From contig JAGWBY010000022.1 of NCBI GenBank assembly GCA_021295675.1, forward strand, positions 1 to 29,025: a stretch of DNA of 29,025 bases, given 5' to 3'. Below are positions 8,048 through 17,107 of this stretch, piece by piece. This DNA is from Candidatus Latescibacterota bacterium. Lineage in GTDB: Bacteria; Latescibacterota; UBA2968; UBA8231. The notes below the pieces were generated by a model. It was given only the letters and a program-made list of their open reading frames with translations. It did no database searches and was not told the origin of the DNA. Each line of letters starts with the position of its first letter. Position 1 is the first letter of the stretch. The translations under genes and the position numbers were made by a program.

Positions 8048-10684
8048 ATGTATTTGTCTCGCATCCGATCGGTATTGTGTGCAGCACTTGCGTTGCTGGC
8101 GCTAGACTGGAGCAGCACTCTAGCTCAGTTGACTACGGGCTATCGCCCCATAGCCGAGCCAGGGATTTACGGAGTGCGAATCCACCCTGGTGCCCTAGCG
8201 CCCAACCGCCGCAAGTTCTACCTGCCGCAAAACCTCTTCTACGAATACGGCTGGCGAGGCTGGGAGTACAGCAACTACGCCCGCGACGAATACGAGCGCT
8301 ACGTCGATATACAGCTAGAGGGCAACCGCCACTACGATGCCTTCGGCAACTACATCGCTCGCGGCTGGACGATCTACGACTGGACCGAAAACAACCCCCT
8401 GCGCCAAGGCAGCGGCATCTTCAAAAGCCCGCGCTACAGCAGTTGGTTCGACCGCGTGGTGATCTCGTCTGCCCACAAGGGCCAGTTTCACACCGCGCTG
8501 ACAGTAGGCGACGCCATTCGCACCACCCTGACCCCACTGACTTTCTCCAAGCCGACCTTTAACGGCATCCAGTGGGACTTCCTCTCCGACAAGTACGCAT
8601 TCACGTTCCTCGGCTCGCGCATCAGCTCGCCGGCCAACCCGGCCGGGACCCAGTCTGAGGCCGCCGCCCTCGTGGAAAACTCCACCCGCCTACTCGGTGG
8701 CCGGGGCGTGGCCCAAGTGGGCGACTTTGCCAAGGTAGGGGCGACATGGGTCAGCGCCCACAACGCGCGGAGCACCCTCGACATGGGCGACAATTCGCTC
8801 AAGGGCGTCTTGACCACGCCGCAGAACACGGGCAGCGTCGAGACCGTGACGATCCTCATCTCAGACGATTCGCCCGAGTCGAGCGAAGACGGCGCGCTGT
8901 TGTTTTTCGACCGCGTGCTAATCGACGGCGAGATTCACCCGGAAATCACCCCGATTGTCCGCGGTGGAATTCGCACTGGCGGCAGCTTAGAGGCCAGAGG
9001 CGTGGACAACATCGAACTGATCTACGACATCCGCAACAGCTTCCGGCCCACTGAAAAGGTGCCGACCTATCAGGAGGCGAGCAAAATCGAGTTCGAGTTG
9101 ATTCTGGCCAATGACTACCGGGTGGCCGTCACGTCCAATGTGCAGACCGACCGCTTGGGCGATCCTGTCTTTTTGCCCGTGGCGCAAGCAGAAGGCGAAA
9201 TATCCGACGGGTCGAACCAACAGTTTTTGCGCTTTGAGTACGGGCTGCCCACCGGCAGCGATGTAATCGGGGTAGATTTCGAGATTCTGAGCCTCGGCGG
9301 GCTAGACCTGCGCGCCGAGTTCGTGCGCAACCGGCGCTTCCGGCGCTTCCCCAACCAAAACCTAGAGCAGCATACCCTCGCCGAAGACAAGGGAGAAGCC
9401 GGTTATATCACCGCGTCTTATGCCTCCTATCCGTGGTTTGCCTACGGCGAGATGTTCACAATGGACCCCGATTACAGCACGACCGCGTTCATGGCCAACT
9501 CGCTGGGCGGCATCGATTACAGCAGCGAAATTTTCCATCTCTTCGAATTCGTCGATGATAACGACGACCAAGATCGCTTTGCCGACTGGCAACGGGCCGG
9601 CCAATTCGGCACCGGGATAGGCGCTTCGGGCGGCTCGGTGGGTGCCGACTTAGCAGTGTTCCCCGGGCTAGACGAGAACAACGACTTCGTCTCCGACTTC
9701 AACCAAAACCGCAACTCGCGGCCCGACTACGACGAGCCTTTCTTGCGCTATGAGGTCGATCCGCCGGCCTTTCTCTTCGGCATGGACATGAACAACAACA
9801 CCCTGATCGACCGCTTTGAAGACGACCGTCAGCCCGACTATCCCTACGACCGCGACCACCGTGGCTACAACGCCTACGGCGGCTTTATGCTCAGCGAGGA
9901 CGCGCAGCTAACCTTTGGCCGCTTGAGCGAGCGCCAGCTAAGCTCAGCCCGCAAGAGCAAAGCCAACTACGGTTTGTTCACCGTGCGCTGGAATTTCCCG
10001 GGCCTGCAGATTGCGCTCTTTGAACACGCGAAACTCGTGTCGGACAACATCCCGGAAGACCGCTTGCGTTGGGTCGATCCAACGGGCCGGACGGACTTTA
10101 CCGATCCGCTCGACAATCAAGATACGTTCGTCAACAGTGTTTACTTGCAGGCCGACTACAATCGCATCCGCAACCTCAGGGCGACCGCCAAGGTCAAACA
10201 CGAGCTTTTCAACCAGCGAGGTGAGCAGGCCGCCGACAAGCGCGACCGCTCGTTTTTCGGGCTGATTACCAAAGCCGACTACACCGTTCCCATTAGGACG
10301 GACCTGACCATCTGGCCCAAGTGGAAGAGCACCTTCAGGCGCGAGACTCCCACCGATCCGTCGCAGGCCAATATCCGCGAGCTAGAGGAAACCCTGTTCT
10401 TGATTTCGCGCTATTCGATCCTCGAACAGACTTGGATCGCGCTCGGTCTAGAGTTCAGTTGGTTTGAGAACTTGCGCGACCGGCCAGCCGAGCTACAAGT
10501 AGGTTATGTCGAGGATTTTACCAGCCGCGTCTATTCGATTCTGTTCTCCAATACTTCGGCCTATTTGGGCTATCAGCTAACTCTAAATGCGGGTCTTCAG
10601 CTAGAGGAACAAAACTTCGAGGCCGAGAAGCGCAACACCTCGCTTGGGTTCATTCGCGTCTTCGCCAGCACTGGGCAGGAGTAA
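8048..10684 (+). CDS. Large exported protein, probable outer-membrane protein with Asp/Asn-rich loops
   Basis: 878 residues from ATG 8048, which has a GAGGGAGG site and opens a signal peptide (MYLSRIRSVLCAALALLALD, cleavage near TLAQ); the frame is open further upstream but without signal or ribosome site. The mature N-terminus is rich in Tyr, Trp and Arg. Around residues 500-610 three acidic stretches (DDNDDQDRFADW, DENNDFVSDFNQNRNSRPDY, DMNNNTLIDRFEDD) resemble calcium-binding Asp/Asn loops of thrombospondin-3 or dockerin type. The last 270 residues alternate polar and aromatic residues as in transmembrane beta-strands (for example SVYLQADYNRIRNLRATAKV and LGYQLTLNAGLQLE). It follows the FlgD-tailed exoproteins by 35 nt, so it may be their outer-membrane partner; this is an inference. 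No family name recognised. Confidence 0.7.
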   Translation: MYLSRIRSVLCAALALLALDWSSTLAQLTTGYRPIAEPGIYGVRIHPGALAPNRRKFYLPQNLFYEYGWRGWEYSNYARDEYERYVDIQLEGNRHYDAFGNYIARGWTIYDWTENNPLRQGSGIFKSPRYSSWFDRVVISSAHKGQFHTALTVGDAIRTTLTPLTFSKPTFNGIQWDFLSDKYAFTFLGSRISSPANPAGTQSEAAALVENSTRLLGGRGVAQVGDFAKVGATWVSAHNARSTLDMGDNSLKGVLTTPQNTGSVETVTILISDDSPESSEDGALLFFDRVLIDGEIHPEITPIVRGGIRTGGSLEARGVDNIELIYDIRNSFRPTEKVPTYQEASKIEFELILANDYRVAVTSNVQTDRLGDPVFLPVAQAEGEISDGSNQQFLRFEYGLPTGSDVIGVDFEILSLGGLDLRAEFVRNRRFRRFPNQNLEQHTLAEDKGEAGYITASYASYPWFAYGEMFTMDPDYSTTAFMANSLGGIDYSSEIFHLFEFVDDNDDQDRFADWQRAGQFGTGIGASGGSVGADLAVFPGLDENNDFVSDFNQNRNSRPDYDEPFLRYEVDPPAFLFGMDMNNNTLIDRFEDDRQPDYPYDRDHRGYNAYGGFMLSEDAQLTFGRLSERQLSSARKSKANYGLFTVRWNFPGLQIALFEHAKLVSDNIPEDRLRWVDPTGRTDFTDPLDNQDTFVNSVYLQADYNRIRNLRATAKVKHELFNQRGEQAADKRDRSFFGLITKADYTVPIRTDLTIWPKWKSTFRRETPTDPSQANIRELEETLFLISRYSILEQTWIALGLEFSWFENLRDRPAELQVGYVEDFTSRVYSILFSNTSAYLGYQLTLNAGLQLEEQNFEAEKRNTSLGFIRVFASTGQE

Positions 10685-10706
10685 GCGGGAACGGCGAAAT
10701 TTGAAC

Positions 10707-10735
10707 TTGCTAAGCACCCCTAAAAAATGTAATAT
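10707..10735 (+). promoter_or_regulatory. Putative promoter for the CBM9-like secreted protein gene
   Basis: TTGCTA (10707-10712), a 17-nt spacer and TAATAT (10730-10735) give a recognisable sigma-70-type pair in the AT-rich 110-nt gap after the stop at 10684, about 60 nt before the next ATG. The adjacent TTGAAC at 10701 is too far from the -10. The gap also holds the ribosome site CGGAGGGAAAGC before 10795. Confidence 0.45.
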
Positions 10736-10794
10736 AGTGCGTCCTAGAGGGATGATTCGTCATAACTATATCACCAATCCCACGGAGGGAAAGC

Positions 10795-11721
10795 ATGAAA
10801 AAGACCCTTTTTCTTTTTGCCGTTTGCGCCGCAGCGTTTGCCTTAGTTAGCCCGGCCAACGCGCACGTCGGCGCTGAGTACTTCATCCCAGGCGTGCCCA
10901 ATCCCAGCGCCATGACCATCGACGGTCTCGAAGACGATTGGGGCTGGCTGGACGAGGAATTCATCCTCACGACCGAGGGCATGTTCACCGCTGGGGGCGA
11001 AACCATCGCTAAGGAAGACTACGACGTCAGCATTCTGATGGCGTGGAGCACGCCGCCGGACAATCGCTTCTACTTCTTCATCCGCGTCCAAGACGACACC
11101 CTGCGTCTGATCGAAGAAGACCAGAAGCGCTGGTGGAACGACGACTGCATCCAGATCACCTTCGATCCGGATCACTCGGGTGGCGACTTCTTGGGCGAAA
11201 ACGTCGATCAGGTTCTCAACGCCCAGCGCTATCACCTGCGCATCAAGCCGCTGCCGGGCCAGCCTGTGGCGTACAACAGCTTGCTCGAATACATCGATCT
11301 GCCGCCGATTGGCTGGAGCTCCGATATGTTTGAAGGCGAGCCTACGGGCGACATCTTCGAGATCGCCTGGACCGTCAATCCGCCGGATGCCGAGCATTTC
11401 TCGACCAACGTCTCTTACACCTTCGAGTTCCGCAATGCTTTTTGGGACATCCACGGTGTGACCCAAGACGAGGCGATTCGGCACATATTCGAAAATGACC
11501 AAGTGACCCACATCGGCGTGCGCCCGCTCGATGGCGACGGCGGCGAGACCGGTGCCAAGCACCAGCTCTATCCGCTGGGCGGCTCCACGGGCCAGGATCA
11601 GAAGGGTGACCAGATGCTCGACTACATCCTGCTGGAAGCCGACGAACCCGAGGAAGGCACGGCAGTCGAAGCCACAAGTTGGGGTCGAGTAAAAAGCCAT
11701 TTGAACAGCCAGCTCGACTAA
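10795..11721 (+). CDS. Secreted CBM9-like carbohydrate-binding-type protein
   Basis: 308 residues with a clear signal peptide (MKKTLFLFAVCAAAFALVSP, ANA cleavage) and a GGAGGG ribosome site. The mature protein opens with MTIDGLEDDWGWLDE and continues through LMAWSTPPDNRFYFFIRVQD and RWWNDDCIQITFDPDHSGG, the usual pattern of family-9-like carbohydrate-binding (CBM9/DOMON-type) domains: IDG..DDW, then WWNDD, then DPD.SGG. No catalytic domain accompanies it, so it should be a free periplasmic or surface binding protein. The C-terminus (EATSWGRVKSHLN) resembles a short TSWGxIK-type tail that I recall from secreted proteins of related uncultured phyla; that resemblance is from memory. It has its own promoter and a terminator, so it is a single-gene unit between the two operons. 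Confidence 0.78.
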   Translation: MKKTLFLFAVCAAAFALVSPANAHVGAEYFIPGVPNPSAMTIDGLEDDWGWLDEEFILTTEGMFTAGGETIAKEDYDVSILMAWSTPPDNRFYFFIRVQDDTLRLIEEDQKRWWNDDCIQITFDPDHSGGDFLGENVDQVLNAQRYHLRIKPLPGQPVAYNSLLEYIDLPPIGWSSDMFEGEPTGDIFEIAWTVNPPDAEHFSTNVSYTFEFRNAFWDIHGVTQDEAIRHIFENDQVTHIGVRPLDGDGGETGAKHQLYPLGGSTGQDQKGDQMLDYILLEADEPEEGTAVEATSWGRVKSHLNSQLD

Positions 11722-11755
11722 ATAAGGCTGTATTGCATCAGCCGTCTAGCAAAGA

Positions 11756-11779
11756 GAGGAGGGGCAACTGCCCCTCCTC
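11756..11779 (+). terminator. Rho-independent-type terminator hairpin
   Basis: GAGGAGGGGC (11756-11765) and GCCCCTCCTC (11770-11779) form a perfect 10-bp, GC-rich stem with a 4-nt loop (AACT), 35 nt after the stop of the CBM9-like gene. The downstream ATCTTGTATT is moderately T-rich, so termination may be imperfect. It separates the secreted-protein genes from the lipoprotein operon. Confidence 0.75.
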
Positions 11780-11817
11780 ATCTTGTATTAGTAGCTTTCA
11801 AAGAAGCGAGGATAGCC

Positions 11818-12573
11818 ATGAAGACATTGGGTAGCTTGCTCCTATTGCTAATCGCGCTCGCCGGATGCGGCTTGAAGTTCGGGTATCGGCACTTTACCGG
11901 CCCGGTGGTGCCCGCGGAAACCACTGCCGACAACTACTTGGTCGGCGACGACCGCAGCATCACTTTCGTCAAAGACCGTCTAGAAGTAGCGATGTTGCCC
12001 ATGTCGTCCGAGGCCCTGAATCGGCAATTCGCCGGCGTCTCAGCGGCTCCTGAGGGCTTTACCCTGCCCAACCCCTACGCGGTGGCGACCAATCCCTACA
12101 CCTATGGCGATTGGACGCCGCCCGGCGAAGAGGAGGCACCGACGCGGTTTACCGTATTTCTGGTCAAGGTCAAAAACTACGCCTATCCCAAGGTCCGCCT
12201 AAATCCAGCTAACATCGAATTAATCGCCCCCAACGGGCGTCGCTACGAGGCACTCAGTCTCCTCTCCTTGACCGAGTACTATTGGCCCTACGCCCAAGCC
12301 TACGGTGGCAATGCGCGCAAGGGGTTCAAGGCGCGGCGCGATCTCTTGAATCGCACCCTGTTCGCCGACGACATGATCTTCAGCGGCCAAGAGCAAGAGG
12401 GATATTTGGTCTTTCCCCCGCTCGATCGCGACGTAGAGGAATTCACGCTGTGGGTCCGCGATATGGTGCTGAGATTCGACTTCCGCGACGCACCTGTGGA
12501 GACCGTGGATATACCCTATGATTTTCAGCGCGAAGTGTACTACGCTCGGACTCGGCGTGCAGACAAGAGTTGA
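11818..12573 (+). CDS. Predicted lipoprotein of unknown function
   Basis: 251 residues with a lipoprotein signal: MKTLGSLLLLLIALAGC, lipobox LAGC with Cys17 as the lipidated residue. ATG 11818 follows GCGAGGAT. After a Pro-rich linker (about residues 60-100) the C-terminal half has an Ig-like beta pattern: FTVFLVKVKNYAYPKVRLNP, IELIAPNGRRYEAL, then GYLVFPPLDRDVEEFTLWV, similar in layout to DUF4352-like extracytoplasmic folds where a regular strand set is closed by a 'gain-of-surface' loop. No enzyme residues recognised. The stop at 12573 is 1 nt before the next ATG, so it is co-translated with a PpiC-type lipoprotein chaperone; assignment to envelope biogenesis rests only on that context. Confidence 0.72.
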   Translation: MKTLGSLLLLLIALAGCGLKFGYRHFTGPVVPAETTADNYLVGDDRSITFVKDRLEVAMLPMSSEALNRQFAGVSAAPEGFTLPNPYAVATNPYTYGDWTPPGEEEAPTRFTVFLVKVKNYAYPKVRLNPANIELIAPNGRRYEALSLLSLTEYYWPYAQAYGGNARKGFKARRDLLNRTLFADDMIFSGQEQEGYLVFPPLDRDVEEFTLWVRDMVLRFDFRDAPVETVDIPYDFQREVYYARTRRADKS

Positions 12574-12574
12574 A

Positions 12575-14245
12575 ATGGCGGCGCGTGCGATCAGTTGTTT
12601 GTCTCTGGTCATTATCGCCGCCTGTAGTTCCCCCCAAAGCGACAAAAACGTCGTAGCCCGCGTGGGCGAAATCGCTATTACCTTCGAAAATCTACAGCGT
12701 TTCAAAAGTGACATGCCCCCACTCCTGCTTTCCGAGCGGGAGGGCGTCGCTGCATTGGAAGAATATCTCCAAGCAATGATCGACATGGAGCTTCTGTTGC
12801 TAGAGGCGCGGAAGGGGCAGATCGATAGCGACCCAGATTTTATAGAGCAATGGGAACAGGCGCGAAGAGAAAAGCTCTTCCAACAATTCGTCAAGCTGGA
12901 AATCCAAGACAAAATCGACCTGCCGCAAGAGGAAATAAAGCGGCAGTGGGGTGAGAGCAAGTGGAATCGGCTCCTAAAACTCGCCCGCATCCGCTCGAGT
13001 ACCGCCGACGAGGCCGCCCAAGCCCTGCGTGCCCTAGAGAATGGAACCCCGTTTGAGGAAATGTCCGGCCAACCCCTGACCCACCACCAGCAAGGGAGTC
13101 TCCAAGGAGCGTTGAACTCCTACGTTGGACGAAACAATATCGAAGAGTTCGGGGTTTCTTTCGATGTGGCGGATGTGCTTTTCGAGCTCGCCAAAGGCGA
13201 GATTAGCGAACCGCTGAAGGTCGAAGCTGGCTACGACATATATAAGGTGTTGGACGAACGTCCCGCGCCGGCCAGCTATTACTTGATCTTTTCCCAAGGG
13301 ACACTAATGGCCGCCTTCGGCGAACGTCGGCGAGCGCTCATTGCCGAGTTGATGCGGGAATACAATGTCGAACTAGATCCCCATAATATTTCCGAGTTAG
13401 CCACCATCGTCGCCCAAGACAATGTGGAAGATATCGACGCGGAGGGCATTCTGGGCCGCTACGACGGTGGCCAGATCACACTAGCGGACTTCCTAGCGCT
13501 CTACCCGAAAGTGCGTCGGGTCGCCTCAGTGGGCACTGACAGTAGCGGTATTGATGAGTTCGTTCGGCTCTATCTGGTGCCCGAGGTGCTCTTTCCCGTG
13601 GCAATCGAACGCCGCGGCTTAGCCCAGGAGCCAGCGATAGCCGACTGGCTGCGGATCAAAAAACGCGCGATGCTCATCGAAGAGTTGCGCCGCCGCGACG
13701 TGGAAGAGCGCGTCGATCTGAGCGAAGATGTGCTTCGACGCTACTACGAGGCCAATCTGCATCGTTTCATGGAAGATCGAGAAGTAACCGTGCGGGAGAT
13801 CCTAGTTGCCACCCAAGAAGAGGCGGAGGCGCTAGCGGCACGCATTCGAGCGGGTGAAGACATGGCGGCCTTGGCTGCAAGTCACAGCATCCGCCAAGGC
13901 AACGACAAGGGCCGCTTCCACATCCACTCCTTCGAGCGGGTGGTTTTCGGCGAACTGTTGACAGAGGCCCTAGCCGCAGAAGTCGGCGTGCTCACCGGTC
14001 CGGTGGCCATCACTGCGACCCCACACCGCCAAGGCGGTTTCTCGCTGTTTAAAGTCCTAGAAAAGACCCCCGAAAAGCCTAAGCCATACGACGCAGTGGT
14101 CAAACAAGTTCGCTACTGGTGGACCAAGGGGGAGGAAAATCGCCTCTATAACGAACTAATTGACCGCCTGCGGGAAAAGTATGCCGCACAAATCTCTATC
14201 CACGAGGATCACTTGGCGGCCATGTATGACGCGGCTCAGCTATAG
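12575..14245 (+). CDS. Lipoprotein with two parvulin-type (PpiC/SurA-like) peptidyl-prolyl isomerase domains
   Basis: 556 residues from ATG 12575, chosen because it opens a lipoprotein signal (MAARAISCLSLVIIAAC, lipidated Cys17) and lies just after the previous stop; the in-frame ATG 12518 would bury the signal. Residues about 25-140 are a SurA-N-like helical chaperone region (VARVGEIAITFENLQRF, then a long Glu/Gln/Lys-rich helix). Residues about 145-250 form a first divergent rotamase unit (LKLARIRSSTADEAAQ, ALENGTPFEEMS, LFELAKGEISEPLKVEAGY). The second unit, about residues 385-510, is closer to canonical PpiC (REVTVREILVATQEEAEALA, RIRAGEDMAALAASHS, VLTGPVAI, GFSLFKVLEK). Such proteins assist folding or outer-membrane targeting of exported proteins. 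The large exported proteins upstream are plausible clients. Its end overlaps the next gene by 20 nt. Confidence 0.85.
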   Translation: MAARAISCLSLVIIAACSSPQSDKNVVARVGEIAITFENLQRFKSDMPPLLLSEREGVAALEEYLQAMIDMELLLLEARKGQIDSDPDFIEQWEQARREKLFQQFVKLEIQDKIDLPQEEIKRQWGESKWNRLLKLARIRSSTADEAAQALRALENGTPFEEMSGQPLTHHQQGSLQGALNSYVGRNNIEEFGVSFDVADVLFELAKGEISEPLKVEAGYDIYKVLDERPAPASYYLIFSQGTLMAAFGERRRALIAELMREYNVELDPHNISELATIVAQDNVEDIDAEGILGRYDGGQITLADFLALYPKVRRVASVGTDSSGIDEFVRLYLVPEVLFPVAIERRGLAQEPAIADWLRIKKRAMLIEELRRRDVEERVDLSEDVLRRYYEANLHRFMEDREVTVREILVATQEEAEALAARIRAGEDMAALAASHSIRQGNDKGRFHIHSFERVVFGELLTEALAAEVGVLTGPVAITATPHRQGGFSLFKVLEKTPEKPKPYDAVVKQVRYWWTKGEENRLYNELIDRLREKYAAQISIHEDHLAAMYDAAQL

Positions 14246-15581
14246 GGCACTGTTTTTCGCCTGCGCATTGCTTTGCGCTTGCGATGGTACCGACGACCAC
14301 TTAGCAGAAGCCAAGCGTCTAGCGACAGAGGGCAAATACACCGATGCTGTCGCCGCGTGCAACCAAATACTCGCAGCCAATAGCCAGCACCTTGAAGCTC
14401 TCTTGCTCTTGGCCCACCTCAATCTGGTTCAAGGCCATCTAGCGCAGGCGGCGCAACTGGCCGAACAGACCGTACAGTTAGCCCCCGACCGCGCCGATGC
14501 CTATCTCCTTTTGGGTGATATCTACATCCGGCAGCGGCGCAACGCCGATGCTGCAATAATCTATCAAGAAGGTCTGCACGCTACCGCCGAGCGGGGCGAC
14601 TTCTATCGCAAACTCGCCATAGCCTACGCCGATGACGGACACTATAGCGAAGCCATAGAGGCCCTCCAGCAAGCCCTCCAACACTCCGACGACGCGTCCA
14701 TTCACTACAATTTGGGCGTGGTCTATGAGCGGCAGGCACACTACGACGAGGCCAGCCGCGCATTTGCCCGCACCACTGAGATAGACACCACCTATGGCGA
14801 CGCTTATTTCCGGCTAGGGCAAATCCAAGGCAAGCAGGGCCTATTTGAGGAGGCTGCGGCTAACTTCGCGCGCATGATCAGCCTGGACCCAAACTACGCC
14901 CCACCCTATACTGGGCTTGGCCAAGTCCGCATGCAGCAAGGCCGCTTAGACGAAGCCGAGCGCCTCTTTAAGCAAGCCATTGCCCTTGATCCCTTTGAAG
15001 GAGAAGCCTACCACCGACTCGGCACGCTCTTTTTGCGGCGAGGAGACCAAGACCGCGGCGAGAAGCTCTTGGCCATGTTCAAACGCATCCAACCCGTCAG
15101 CGCCGATATCGAGCGTTTTCGCTATATCCTCAACCTCTACCCCGACGACGCCAACGCGCACTACAACCTAGGGGTGCTCTACGGAGGTCTGGGTCGCTAC
15201 GCCGAGGCGGGCGTTGAGTACGCCGCGGCATTGCACATCAACGACCAAGATCTCAGTGCCCGCAACAACTTGGCCAATGTTCTACTGCGGCAGGGACGCA
15301 TCGACGAAGCGATCCACCACTACGAGATCGTGCTGGCGCTCAATCCGCGCTATGCCCAGGGCTTTAACAATCTGGGCTCGGCTTATATGATGAACGGCGA
15401 TTTGCAGCAAGCCGTCCAGGCTTTTGCCAAGGCGCTCAAGCTAGCCCCGGACAACGCCGATACTCGCTTCAATCTTGCCCGTCTTTACAAAAGCCAAGGG
15501 CTGGATGCGCGGGCCGCCGCTGAGATGAAGATCTACAATCAGCTTGTACAGGCCGCTCAGAAAAAAGAACACAGTGAGTGA
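14226..15581 (+). CDS. TPR-repeat lipoprotein (about 12 TPRs)
   Basis: 451 residues from ATG 14226. This start is preferred over 14160 because it gives a lipoprotein signal (MTRLSYRALFFACALLCAC, lipidated Cys19) and sits inside the end of the chaperone gene, a typical coupling. Nearly the whole mature chain is tetratricopeptide repeats of about 34 residues, e.g. AYLLLGDIYIRQRRNADAAI, IHYNLGVVYERQAHYDEASR, NNLGSAYMMNGDLQQAVQAF. About twelve can be counted, with one irregular unit near residue 285-300 (FKRIQPVSADIERFRYIL) dividing the array. TPR arrays are protein-protein scaffolds, so an outer- or inner-membrane-tethered platform for the neighbouring lipoproteins is likely. It overlaps the next gene by 8 nt. 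Confidence 0.85.
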   Translation: MTRLSYRALFFACALLCACDGTDDHLAEAKRLATEGKYTDAVAACNQILAANSQHLEALLLLAHLNLVQGHLAQAAQLAEQTVQLAPDRADAYLLLGDIYIRQRRNADAAIIYQEGLHATAERGDFYRKLAIAYADDGHYSEAIEALQQALQHSDDASIHYNLGVVYERQAHYDEASRAFARTTEIDTTYGDAYFRLGQIQGKQGLFEEAAANFARMISLDPNYAPPYTGLGQVRMQQGRLDEAERLFKQAIALDPFEGEAYHRLGTLFLRRGDQDRGEKLLAMFKRIQPVSADIERFRYILNLYPDDANAHYNLGVLYGGLGRYAEAGVEYAAALHINDQDLSARNNLANVLLRQGRIDEAIHHYEIVLALNPRYAQGFNNLGSAYMMNGDLQQAVQAFAKALKLAPDNADTRFNLARLYKSQGLDARAAAEMKIYNQLVQAAQKKEHSE

Positions 15582-17091
15582 AGAACAGCTAAACCACCAA
15601 AACCGCTTGCTGCTCTACGGCACCGTAACCATCTCCGGGGCGGCGGTGATGATGCTAGAGCTGTTGGGCACGCGCATCATCGGCCCCTTCTACGGGGTCA
15701 GTCTCTACGTGTGGTCCTCGCTCATATCCGTCGCCTTGATCGCCTTGGCCCTGGGCTATTACCTCGGGGGCTTGGTCGCCGACAAACAGACGCGCTTTCG
15801 GCTTTCCTACGTCATCGCACTCGCCGGGCTGACGACGGCTGTGATTCCACTTGTCAGCCGCCCGGTCTTGTTATGGACTAATGATCTGGGGCTGCGCGCC
15901 GGGGCCTTCACCAGTGCCCTGCTACTTTTTTCTCTGCCGCTGACCTGCCTCGGGATGGTGGGACCGCAGGTGATCGCACTGGCGGCGCGGCGGCGGACAG
16001 GCGTGGGCATGGCAGCCGGATCGGTCTTCGCGGTCAGCACAGTCGGCAGCGTGGTGGGCACCTTGCTGTTGGGTTTTTTCCTGCTGCCGGCCCTTGGGTC
16101 GCGGGTGATCCTCTACGGAGTCAGCGCAGCCTTAATCTTATTGTCACTTGTCGTGGCATGGTACGAGCGACGGTGGGGCCACGCGGGGCTAGGACCAGTC
16201 GCAGCCGCAGCGATCGCGACCGGCGCAGGGCTATGGCTCCAGACCGACCCAGAGCCGACCGAATACGGAGATTATCGCCTAGTCCACCAAGCCGAAAGCC
16301 ACTACGGCTGGGTGCGGGTCGTCGATGACCGCGACCGCCGGGTGCGGTGGATGCTGTCGGACGCTTCGGTCATCAGCGCGCTACGGCTCGACACGCGCGG
16401 GCCGGTGCTCAGCTACCAAAAAATCATCGCCGACCTGCCCCACTTGCACCCGGAGGGGCGCAACGCGCTGCTGATCGGCCTCGGCGGAGGCTACATTGCC
16501 ACGGCATTTGCAGCCCAAGGCATTGCCACCGACGCCCTAGAACTGGACCCAGAGGTGGCCAAAGCCGCACAACAATACTTTCTCTATGAGCCATCGGGCG
16601 CGCTACTGGTCGGCGATGCCCGCTACGAAATCCGCCGCTTGGATCAGCAATACGACTTAATCGTCCACGACTGTTTCACCGGCGGGTCCGTGCCCAGCCA
16701 CCTGCTGAGCGTCGAAATGCTCCGCGACCTCGATCGACTCCTCAAAGACGACGGCCTCTTGGCCCTGAATTTCGTCGGCTTCACCGAGGGGCCAGAAGCC
16801 ACTGCCGCCGCTGCCGTGTACCAGACACTCGGCGAGGTCTATCCGCACCGGCTGGCCCTCATCTCGCTGCCGGGCGAAACGTTTAACGACTTTGTCTTCT
16901 TAGCTTCGCGGCAGCCGATTTCCCTTACGGCTGAGGCCGCGTGGCTCGCGGCGCACGAACATCCCATGCCCGCCGAGGGCGAACTCATCACCGACGACTT
17001 CAACCCGCTCGAACGGCTGCAAGTGGCCAAAGCCGAGCGCTACCGGGCCCTCTTGCTAGAGCGCATGGGGCCGATGCTGCTGGCCTTCTGA
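15574..17091 (+). CDS. Membrane-anchored spermidine-synthase-like protein (fused TM + SAM-fold domain)
   Basis: 505 residues if GTG 15574 is used (TTG 15544 is the upstream alternative). About seven or eight membrane segments fill residues 15-220 (TVTISGAAVMMLELLGTRII, VWSSLISVALIALALGYYLG, AAGSVFAVSTVGSVVGTLLL). The C-terminal domain is a spermidine-synthase-like Rossmann fold: LLIGLGGGYIATAFAAQG for nucleotide binding, LELDPEVAKAA for the acidic end of strand 2, LVGDARYEIRRLDQQYDLIV, then HDCFTGGSVPSHLLSVEML, where family members keep an Asp for aminopropyl transfer. In such fusions the polyamine product is rarely demonstrated, so the substrate is uncertain. It is the last gene of the lipoprotein operon. 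Confidence 0.82.
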   Translation: MSEEQLNHQNRLLLYGTVTISGAAVMMLELLGTRIIGPFYGVSLYVWSSLISVALIALALGYYLGGLVADKQTRFRLSYVIALAGLTTAVIPLVSRPVLLWTNDLGLRAGAFTSALLLFSLPLTCLGMVGPQVIALAARRRTGVGMAAGSVFAVSTVGSVVGTLLLGFFLLPALGSRVILYGVSAALILLSLVVAWYERRWGHAGLGPVAAAAIATGAGLWLQTDPEPTEYGDYRLVHQAESHYGWVRVVDDRDRRVRWMLSDASVISALRLDTRGPVLSYQKIIADLPHLHPEGRNALLIGLGGGYIATAFAAQGIATDALELDPEVAKAAQQYFLYEPSGALLVGDARYEIRRLDQQYDLIVHDCFTGGSVPSHLLSVEMLRDLDRLLKDDGLLALNFVGFTEGPEATAAAAVYQTLGEVYPHRLALISLPGETFNDFVFLASRQPISLTAEAAWLAAHEHPMPAEGELITDDFNPLERLQVAKAERYRALLLERMGPMLLAF

Positions 17092-17107
17092 CAAAAGGAG
17101 CGTTGCC

